Under the pieces are notes generated by a model that was given only the letters and a program-made list of their open reading frames with translations, searched no databases and was not told where the DNA came from. The translations under genes and the position numbers were made by a program. Of a stretch of DNA of 12,610 bases, positions 7,506-12,610 are shown piece after piece. The first letter of the stretch is position 1; every line of letters starts with the position of its first letter. Source of the DNA: Candidatus Aenigmatarchaeota archaeon (GTDB taxonomy: Archaea > Aenigmatarchaeota > Aenigmatarchaeia > QMZP01); contig JACQOC010000065.1 in assembly GCA_016202785.1 (NCBI GenBank), positions 1-12,610 of the forward strand, written 5' to 3'.

Positions 7506-8375
7506 ATGGAAAAGATGCTGATAGATGTGGACACCGGGGTTGATGATGCCCTCGCCCTGCTGTACCTGGGGAAATGTGGAAAGTGCGAAATCGAAGCAGT
7601 TACGACGGTTTGCGGAAATGCCACGGTTGCCAACACGACAAAGAACACAAAATATGTCCTTGGACTGTTGGAAGCGCAAGCCCCGGTCTATTCAGGCGCG
7701 GCACGGCCGCTGGCCAAAGAACTTTATACCGCAAAATCTCACGGGCATGCCGGCCTTGGAAATATCGAAGGCGTGCCAGAAGCGTGCCTTGACGGCCTGG
7801 CTGAATATAAAATTGGTGCAGCGGTCAGCAGCAATGCCGGCATCACAATTCTTGCGCTTGCCCCGCTCACTAACATCGCGCTAGCTCTGGGCCGTTACGG
7901 GGAGCAGATGGCAGGCGCGCGATACGTCATCATGGGCGGGGCCGTGCGCGACGGTGGCAATGTTACTGAATATGCCGAATTCAATTTCTACGTTGATCCT
8001 GATGCGGCGGCAAAGGTTTTGGCCAGCGGTCTTGACATTACCCTTGTCCCCCTTGACGTGTGCCGGAAGCTGGTGCTCACGCGTCGGCAGCTGGATAGCC
8101 TGCCGGAAACAACGGAAGTGAAGGCCATGAAAGCGATGCTGGAACCATACTTGGCAGACTATGAACCAGCGTTTGGCGGCGCCGTGCTTTATGACCCGTT
8201 GGCTGCGATGATTGCGCTTGACCAGAAAGAGGCCAAAACAGAAGGCATGTGCATACAGGTTGAAACGACCGGAGGACGGCGGGGCTCATGCACACCGACT
8301 GCAGGCGAAGTCAAAGTGGTGACTGAAATCGATGAAGAATATTATTTGCGTGAATTTCTGCGTGTGTTTGCTTAG
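7506..8375 (+). CDS. IUNH-family nucleoside hydrolase with Tyr in place of the usual C-terminal His
   Basis: This is a ribonucleoside N-ribohydrolase family protein of 289 residues, slightly shorter than the usual 300-320. Such enzymes split nucleosides into base and ribose for salvage. The N-terminal calcium-binding motif DVDTGVDD (residues 7-14) is intact. Further landmarks are VCGNATVANTTKN, SHGHAGLGN, ILALAPLTNIALAL, IMGGAVRDGGNVTEYAEFNFYVDPDAA (described here in parts: IMGGA near 142-146 and AEFNFYVDPDAA near 157-168), and VPLDVCRKLVLT. The closing motif, usually HDPLA with a catalytic His and a calcium-binding Asp, reads YDPLA here (Y229, D230). The Asp is kept but the His is replaced, so substrate class or activity may differ. 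Substrate preference (inosine, uridine or other) cannot be assigned. Another in-frame ATG lies at 7515. The gene is divergent from purF and precedes the PurP-like gene by 53 bases. Confidence 0.9.
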   Translation: MEKMLIDVDTGVDDALALLYLGKCGKCEIEAVTTVCGNATVANTTKNTKYVLGLLEAQAPVYSGAARPLAKELYTAKSHGHAGLGNIEGVPEACLDGLAEYKIGAAVSSNAGITILALAPLTNIALALGRYGEQMAGARYVIMGGAVRDGGNVTEYAEFNFYVDPDAAAKVLASGLDITLVPLDVCRKLVLTRRQLDSLPETTEVKAMKAMLEPYLADYEPAFGGAVLYDPLAAMIALDQKEAKTEGMCIQVETTGGRRGSCTPTAGEVKVVTEIDEEYYLREFLRVFA

Positions 8376-8401
8376 CGGGTTATTAGCTGGAAGCATGAAG
8401 C

Positions 8402-8409
8402 AATTTAAG
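8402..8409 (+). promoter_or_regulatory. Candidate TATA-like box for the PurP-like gene
   Basis: AATTTAAG is centred 23.5 bases upstream of ATG 8429, in the gap after the nucleoside hydrolase stop. The spacing is slightly short compared with the others in the window, so this is a weaker call. Confidence 0.35.
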
Positions 8410-8428
8410 ACGTGCGCCAATACTATGC

Positions 8429-9523
8429 ATGGTCTCCACTGCGGATGCGGGAAGGATTGCGGCAAGTTACCAAAGCTTCAGCATCGGCATGCTCGGCAGC
8501 CACTCAGCACTGGAGATAGCCAGCGGCGCCAAGAAGCAGGGCTGCCGCACCATGGTCTTTTGCCAGAAAGGGCGCGAGCAGACCTATGCCAAACACTACC
8601 GCAACCTGTTCGATGACATCGTGCTGGTCGACAAATTCCAGGAAATAGTCGAGCGCAAAAACTTGGAACGTTTGCACGCGGCCGGCACCATATTCGTCCC
8701 CAACCGCTCCTTTGCCGTGTACGTCGGCTATGACAACATCGAGGCCAAGTTTGATGTCCCGCTGTTCGGCAGCCGCAGCATGCTGCGCGCCGAGGAGCGG
8801 GATGTGCAGCGCAACCAATACTACCTGCTGGAACAGGCCAAGATCAGCACGCCACGCCGGTTTGCCAACCCGGACGAGATCGACCGACTGTGCATCGTGA
8901 AGGTGCCGGAAGCCGGGCGCAAGCTGGAGCGGGCCTTCTTTTACGCCGCCAGCCCGGCCGAGTACCGCAACAAGCTGCAGGAGCGGATGCGGACCGGCAT
9001 GGTCGCCGTGCAGGACGCCAGCAAGGCGGTCATTGAGGAGTTCGTGGTCGGCGCGTATTTCAACGCCAACTTCTTCTTCTCGCCGCTGCAGCAGGAGCTG
9101 GAGCTGCTGGGCTTCGACCGGCGCATCCAAAGCGACTTGGACGGCATCTTGCACTTGCCGGCCGAGCAGCAACTGGAAATAAAACGGGCCACGCAGAACA
9201 TAGAGGTCGGGCATATGCCGGCAACCATGCGCGAGAGCTTGCTGGAGAAGGTGTTCGTGGCTGGCGAAAACTTCGTCAAAGCAGCAAAAGCGGAATACCC
9301 ACCGGGCATGCTTGGCACCTTTGCATTGCAGGGTTCCATAACCAAGGATCTGGAGTTCGTCGTTTTTGATGTCAGCATGCGCATGCCTGGTTCACCGGTA
9401 TTGGAGTCATTCTCGCCATACACCACTTACAAGTATGGCCGCCACGTCTCGCCGGGCGAAAGGACGGCAATGGAAATCAAGCGGGCCTTTGCCGAACATC
9501 GGTTAGCGGAAATCGTCACTTAG
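8429..9523 (+). CDS. purP: PurP-like ATP-grasp ligase (formate-dependent FAICAR synthetase family)
   Basis: PurP of archaea makes FAICAR from AICAR, formate and ATP, replacing the folate-dependent step. The 364-residue length is normal. Recognised segments are the N-terminal MLGSHSALEIASGAKKQG (21-38), IFVPNRSFAVYVGY, VPLFGSRSMLRAEE (110-123), VIEEFVVGAYFNANFFFSPL (201-220), LELLGFDRRIQSDLDG, and the C-terminal LEFVVFDVSMRMPGSP (308-323) with YGRHVSPGERTAMEIK. The central ATP-binding loop, often P-G-A-x-G-G-x-G-Y-F in the family, reads VPEAGRKLERAFF (159-171) here, without the glycine pair. The gene may therefore be a divergent paralogue with another substrate rather than a true FAICAR synthetase, especially since a complete PurH is encoded nearby. 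No in-frame ATG exists upstream before a TGA at 8396-8398. The FAH-family gene starts three bases after its stop, so the two are probably cotranscribed. Confidence 0.88.
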   Translation: MVSTADAGRIAASYQSFSIGMLGSHSALEIASGAKKQGCRTMVFCQKGREQTYAKHYRNLFDDIVLVDKFQEIVERKNLERLHAAGTIFVPNRSFAVYVGYDNIEAKFDVPLFGSRSMLRAEERDVQRNQYYLLEQAKISTPRRFANPDEIDRLCIVKVPEAGRKLERAFFYAASPAEYRNKLQERMRTGMVAVQDASKAVIEEFVVGAYFNANFFFSPLQQELELLGFDRRIQSDLDGILHLPAEQQLEIKRATQNIEVGHMPATMRESLLEKVFVAGENFVKAAKAEYPPGMLGTFALQGSITKDLEFVVFDVSMRMPGSPVLESFSPYTTYKYGRHVSPGERTAMEIKRAFAEHRLAEIVT

Positions 9524-9526
9524 CCT

Positions 9527-10138
9527 ATGAAAATCATCTGCATCGCTCGCAATTACCTGGCGCATGTGCACGAGCTGGGCAACGCCGTGCCGGGCGGCAT
9601 GGTGCTGTTTTTGAAGCCGGCATCGGCCTTGCTCACCGGTGGCATGCCGTTCCATCACCCGGATTTCTCGCAACACATCGATTATGAGACCGAGATAGTT
9701 TTGCGGGTCAGCAAAGGCGGCAGCCGGATACCGGCCAAGGCAGCGCTATCACATATTGATGCCGTCACGGTCGGCATTGATTTCACCGCCCGCGACCTGC
9801 AGGCCAGCCAAAAGGCCAAGGGCCTGCCCTGGGAGATAGCGAAGTCGTTCGATAGCTCTGCCTGCCTAGGTTCTTGGATGCCTATAAGCGAAATTCCGCA
9901 ACTGGAGGCAATTGGATTCCACCTGGAACGCGACGGCACAGTGGTGCAGAAAGGCAACACCAAAGCCATGACGTTTGGCTTTGCGGCCATCATCAGCCAC
10001 GCGTCCAAATACTTCACTTTGGAACGAGGCGATGTGATCTTCACTGGCACTCCGGCCGGCATCGGCAAAATTGCCAGCGGGGAAACGTATCACGGCTACC
10101 TCAACGGCCAGCAGCTACTAGCTTGCAAAATCCAATGA
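9527..10138 (+). CDS. FAH-family protein (FAHD1/YcgM-like acylpyruvase or oxaloacetate tautomerase)
   Basis: This 203-residue protein of the fumarylacetoacetate hydrolase superfamily has the compact single-domain form of FAHD1-like proteins. It opens with KIICIARNYLAHVHELGN, the counterpart of the G-R-N-Y-x-x-H-x-x-E-L segment. Metal-binding acidic residues are visible at E54 and E56 (in DYETEIVLRV) and D85 (in VGIDFTARDLQ). KGLPWEIAKSFDSS (98-111) and the closing VIFTGTPAGIG (170-180) are typical. Relatives hydrolyse acylpyruvates, decarboxylate oxaloacetate or tautomerise it; which applies here cannot be told. It starts three bases after the PurP-like stop with no intervening promoter, so it is probably cotranscribed with it. 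No clear Shine-Dalgarno sequence precedes it. A metabolic link with the purine genes is not evident. Confidence 0.9.
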   Translation: MKIICIARNYLAHVHELGNAVPGGMVLFLKPASALLTGGMPFHHPDFSQHIDYETEIVLRVSKGGSRIPAKAALSHIDAVTVGIDFTARDLQASQKAKGLPWEIAKSFDSSACLGSWMPISEIPQLEAIGFHLERDGTVVQKGNTKAMTFGFAAIISHASKYFTLERGDVIFTGTPAGIGKIASGETYHGYLNGQQLLACKIQ

Positions 10139-10156
10139 CTTAAACCATTGGCCACG

Positions 10157-10164
10157 CTTATAAG
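10157..10164 (+). promoter_or_regulatory. TATA-like box for the YchF-type GTPase gene
   Basis: The palindromic box CTTATAAG is centred 25.5 bases upstream of ATG 10186 in the 47-base gap after the FAH-family gene. It marks a probable new transcription unit containing the GTPase and HD genes. Confidence 0.5.
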
Positions 10165-10185
10165 CAACTTTTCTACTCTAATGTT

Positions 10186-11361
10186 ATGCTCATCGGTCTT
10201 GTAGGCAGGCCCAATGTAGGCAAGAGCACGTTCTTCCGCGCCGCAACTTTAGCCGATGCGCTGATCGCATCCTATCCGTTTGCGACCATCAAGCCGAACC
10301 GCGGTATAGCGTGCGTGAAGATCGAGGATCTGGCACCGGAATTCGGCAAGATCAGTAATCCTAGGGAAGGCTATGTGAAAGGCAAATGGCGCTTCGTGCC
10401 GTTCGAGCTGTTGGATGTGGCCGGCCTGGTCGAAGGCGCCAGCCAGGGCAAAGGTTTGGGCAACGAGTTTCTTAGCGACCTGGCCAGTGCTGACGTCCTT
10501 ATTCATGTCGTGGACATGTCCGGCGAGACCAATAGCGAAGGCAAACCAGCTGTTGGCTTCTACCCGGGCGCGGACATCGGCATCATCGAAAAGGAATTAG
10601 ACCTATGGTATCTAGGCATGCTGAAGAAGGCCTGGAACGTGTTTGCCCGTACTTTGGAAGCGCAGAAGGGCAAGTTCGAAGAAGCCATCGCGAAGCAGTT
10701 CTCCGGCCTGAAGGTGACCAAAGATGACGTCAGCTACGTCGTGCTGAAATCTAACCTGGACACCAGCCGGCCGACTCAGTGGGATGACCAGCAACTGCTC
10801 CAGTTCGCCCGAGCGCTGCGGCGCCACACCAAACCGATGATCATCGCAGCTAACAAGGTAGATAGGCCGAATGGCCGGGCCAATTTTGAGCGGGTTAAAC
10901 AAGAATTTGACTATCCGATTGTGCCGTGCTTTGCGGATGGCGAGCTGGCCCTGCGGGAAGCGGACCGCGCCGGGCTGATCAGCTATGTGCCGGGCGACTC
11001 GACCTTCGAAGCCAAGAAACCGTTGAATGAAGCGCAGCGCCAGGCTTTGGGTCAGATAAGCAAAGTGTTGGCTGATTTCGGCTCTACTGGTGTACAGGAG
11101 GTTTTGAACAAGGCCGTGCTGGAGCTGCTTGGCTGCGTTTGTGTGTTCCCGGCCGGGGCGAAGATGACTGATAGCAAGGGCAACGTGCTGCCGGACTGCT
11201 TTATCATGCCGAAAGGCTCTACCGCTCTTGATTTCGCCTACCGCCTGCACACCGACATCGGTGACGGTTTCGTCAAGGCGGTCGACATACGGACCAAGCA
11301 AGCCGTCGGCAAGGATTACAAGCTTAAGCACCGCGACGGCATCGAAATCATGACGAGATGA
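10186..11361 (+). CDS. Archaeal YchF/OLA-family GTP/ATP-binding protein with TGS domain
   Basis: This is a ribosome-associated P-loop NTPase of the Obg/YchF group in its archaeal form. The 391 residues show the P loop GRPNVGKST (7-15), the switch region SYPFATIKPNRG (29-40), DVAGLVEGASQGKGLGN (77-93, G3), and AANKVDRPN (221-229, G4 of the NKxD type). The C-terminal TGS domain spans about 320-390, with VFPAG, FIMPKGSTALDFAYRLHTDIG and KHRDGIEI. The family acts in translation or ribosome-linked stress responses, and the exact role in archaea is unsettled. The start is supported by the canonical MLIGLVGRPNVGKST N-terminus and a TATA-like box 25.5 bases upstream; the ATG at 10181 is out of frame. 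The stop overlaps the next gene's start as ATGA, which points to translational coupling. Confidence 0.95.
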   Translation: MLIGLVGRPNVGKSTFFRAATLADALIASYPFATIKPNRGIACVKIEDLAPEFGKISNPREGYVKGKWRFVPFELLDVAGLVEGASQGKGLGNEFLSDLASADVLIHVVDMSGETNSEGKPAVGFYPGADIGIIEKELDLWYLGMLKKAWNVFARTLEAQKGKFEEAIAKQFSGLKVTKDDVSYVVLKSNLDTSRPTQWDDQQLLQFARALRRHTKPMIIAANKVDRPNGRANFERVKQEFDYPIVPCFADGELALREADRAGLISYVPGDSTFEAKKPLNEAQRQALGQISKVLADFGSTGVQEVLNKAVLELLGCVCVFPAGAKMTDSKGNVLPDCFIMPKGSTALDFAYRLHTDIGDGFVKAVDIRTKQAVGKDYKLKHRDGIEIMTR

Positions 11362-11939
11362 GAGCAATGCCAATAGCTGACGACACCACACATAATGACG
11401 CTGAAACAATAGCCAAAACTGCGGACTTCGTCAGGGCCAGACTGCAAAATGAAGCAACCGGCCACGACTGGTGGCATACCTACCGCGTCTGGCAAATCGC
11501 AACGCGCCTGGCCAAACAGGAAAAAGCTGACCTGTTCGTCGTCCAGTTGGCCGCGCTTCTGCATGACATTGCCGACTGGAAGTTCCATGCCGGCAATATG
11601 GACAACGGGCCAGAGGCGGCCAAGGCCTGGCTAGCGCAGTTGCCGGTTGACCAGCAAGTTGTTGAACACGTCTGCCGCATCGTCGGTCAGGTCTCGTTCA
11701 AGGGCGCCAAGGTCGCCGACAATGCTGATACCATTGAGGCCAGGGTGGTGCAGGATGCGGATCGGCTGGACGCCTTAGGCGCCATAGGCATCGCGCGCTG
11801 CTTTGCGACCGGGGCCAAGCTTGGCAACCCGATCCATGACCCGGAGCGGCGGCCAGTGTTGCATGCTTCCTTCGACGAATATAAGAAATCAGACACCACC
11901 TCCATCAACCACTTCCACGAGAAGCTGCTTTTATTGTAG
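11358..11939 (+). CDS. HD-domain phosphohydrolase (YedJ-like), ended early by an in-frame TAG
   Basis: This is a metal-dependent HD-superfamily hydrolase resembling the E. coli YedJ group. The first 193 residues show GHDWWHTYRVW (35-45), the HD pair in AALLHDIADWKF (65-76), ISFKGA-like QVSFKGA, and VQDADRLDALGAIGIAR (131-147). They end with SINHFHEKLLLL. In the family this point is followed by about 30 further conserved residues. Here a TAG (11937-11939) interrupts, and the same frame continues with a recognisable family C-terminus to TAA at 12050 (separate entry). Metal-binding residues all lie before the stop, so the truncated product could still fold or act. The start overlaps the YchF stop as ATGA (11358-11361); an alternative in-frame ATG is at 11367. 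The substrate is not known, though HD proteins often act on nucleotides. The gene runs tail-to-tail with purB. Confidence 0.85.
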   Translation: MRAMPIADDTTHNDAETIAKTADFVRARLQNEATGHDWWHTYRVWQIATRLAKQEKADLFVVQLAALLHDIADWKFHAGNMDNGPEAAKAWLAQLPVDQQVVEHVCRIVGQVSFKGAKVADNADTIEARVVQDADRLDALGAIGIARCFATGAKLGNPIHDPERRPVLHASFDEYKKSDTTSINHFHEKLLLL

Positions 11940-12050
11940 AAAAGGATGCATACTGCAACCGCAAAAAAGATAGCCGAGCAGCGGCAGCGTTACATGCAAA
12001 ATTTTCTGCGGCAATTCCATGCAGAATGGGATGGCACAGATATACAATAA
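11940..12050 (+). other. In-frame continuation of the HD gene beyond the TAG
   Basis: Immediately after the TAG the same frame stays open for 36 codons to a TAA at 12048-12050. It encodes a basic helix-like stretch that includes RMHTATAKKIAEQRQRYM and then FLRQFHAEWDG. The residues match, as I recall the family, the usual ending (R-M-N-T-x-T-x-x-x-A-x-x-R-x-x-F/Y-M-x-x-F-L-x-x-F-x-x-E-W-D-G). The TAG would replace a residue just after the LLLL segment, often Lys, whose AAG codon is one substitution from TAG. This is either a recent nonsense mutation, a sequencing error, or a read-through site. Two in-frame ATGs in this stretch could not by themselves make a recognisable enzyme. Confidence 0.75.
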
Positions 12051-12051
12051 C

Positions 12052-12610
12052 TCACTTGAGCTTTAACTCCCGTTCCCAGTGCCGGCAGACATTTTCCGCT
12101 TTCTGTGCCGCTATGCCGGTGTACTTTTCCGGGTTGCGCAAGACCTCAAGCTGGTCCTGCTTGAGCTTGGCTAGGAATGGTTTCAGCTCCGCGTCAGCCA
12201 AGGCCAGCTCAACCAGCGGCCGGCCGCTTTTCTGCGCCTCCATAGTGAGGCGGCGCACTTGCTCGTGAGCATCGCTGTGGCCGTGTGCGGCCAGCAGTAT
12301 GTACAGCGGCTCAGCCGCAATCATGCCGGCATTCAGCAGGGCATTGCTGCGCATCCGTTGCTTGTCAACGGCCAGCTTTTCCAATGCCTTGCGCATGCGC
12401 ACGCTGGCGATGAAGAACATGGCCAAGGTTTCCGGCACGAAGCGCGCGCTGGCCGAATTAGTCAGGTCGCGCTGGTGCTCGCTGATTTGGTCTGCATAAA
12501 AAGTTGCCATCCTGGGCATGGCCGCCTTCCACAAGCTTTTGATGTTCTCAAAGGTTATCGGGTTCCGCTTGTGCGTCATGGTGCTTGACCCCACTTGATC
12601 CGTGCCGAAC
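12052..12610 (-). CDS. purB: Adenylosuccinate lyase PurB, C-terminal part
   Basis: This is the C-terminal part (186 codons) of PurB, which removes fumarate from SAICAR in IMP synthesis and from adenylosuccinate in AMP synthesis. The frame is open to the right edge. Its first visible residues FGTDQVGSSTMTHKRNPITF hold the fumarase/aspartase-superfamily signature loop: GSS with the catalytic serine, followed by M-x-H-K-R-N-P. The usual proline in M-P-H-K is a threonine here. RDLTNSASARFVPE and the helical C-terminal domain follow to a TGA at 12052-12054. The GTG at 12592-12594 lies inside the signature motif and is not the true start; the N-terminal two-thirds lies outside the window. It converges with the HD gene, leaving one base between the TAA at 12050 and this stop if the HD extension is counted. 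Confidence 0.95.
   Translation of the reverse strand, partial: FGTDQVGSSTMTHKRNPITFENIKSLWKAAMPRMATFYADQISEHQRDLTNSASARFVPETLAMFFIASVRMRKALEKLAVDKQRMRSNALLNAGMIAAEPLYILLAAHGHSDAHEQVRRLTMEAQKSGRPLVELALADAELKPFLAKLKQDQLEVLRNPEKYTGIAAQKAENVCRHWERELKLK

Noticed and set aside
8504..9214. A 236-codon minus-strand open frame opposite the PurP-like gene
   Set aside because: It is a shadow of the PurP-like coding frame, which has recognisable motifs throughout.

Overview
The window looks like a piece of a moderately GC-rich archaeal chromosome, quite possibly from an uncultivated (DPANN-like) lineage. The archaeal reading rests on three things. There is a PurP-type purine enzyme, an archaeal-type YchF/OLA GTPase with a C-terminal TGS domain, and AT-rich TATA-like boxes centred about 24-30 bases upstream of most start codons, which is what leaderless archaeal transcription looks like. 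No Shine-Dalgarno sequence is obvious in front of the genes. The lineage itself cannot be fixed from the sequence alone.

Layout. The left half is all on the minus strand. Read in transcription order from 7341 downward it holds purF (glutamine PRPP amidotransferase), purD fused to a 5-formyltetrahydrofolate cyclo-ligase domain, purH (bifunctional AICAR transformylase/IMP cyclohydrolase), a CPA1-type cation/proton antiporter fused to a GNAT acetyltransferase, and a membrane-anchored DsbA/thioredoxin-like protein cut by the left edge. A divergent intergenic region of about 164 bases (7342-7505) separates this from plus-strand genes: a nucleoside hydrolase, a PurP-like ligase, an FAH-family hydrolase/tautomerase, the archaeal YchF GTPase, and an HD-domain phosphohydrolase that overlaps ychF by ATGA. 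At the right edge the C-terminal part of purB (adenylosuccinate lyase) lies on the minus strand, tail-to-tail with the HD gene.

How the genes work together. purF and purD perform the first two steps of de novo purine synthesis, purH the last two, and purB one step before purH plus the AMP branch. The cyclo-ligase fused to PurD makes 5,10-methenyl-THF, a precursor of the 10-formyl-THF that PurH consumes, so the cluster suggests folate-dependent one-carbon supply. A PurP homologue, which in other archaea makes FAICAR from formate and ATP without folate, is therefore apparently redundant, and its ATP-loop region is divergent. The nucleoside hydrolase adds a salvage side.

The most interesting observations are the PurD/5-FCL fusion, the antiporter/GNAT fusion with replaced ion-site residues, an in-frame TAG in the HD gene followed by 36 codons that still encode the family's conserved C-terminus, and the coexistence of PurH and PurP. 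I found no tRNA, rRNA, CRISPR array, insertion sequence or phage gene. No gene-free stretch exceeds 300 bases.
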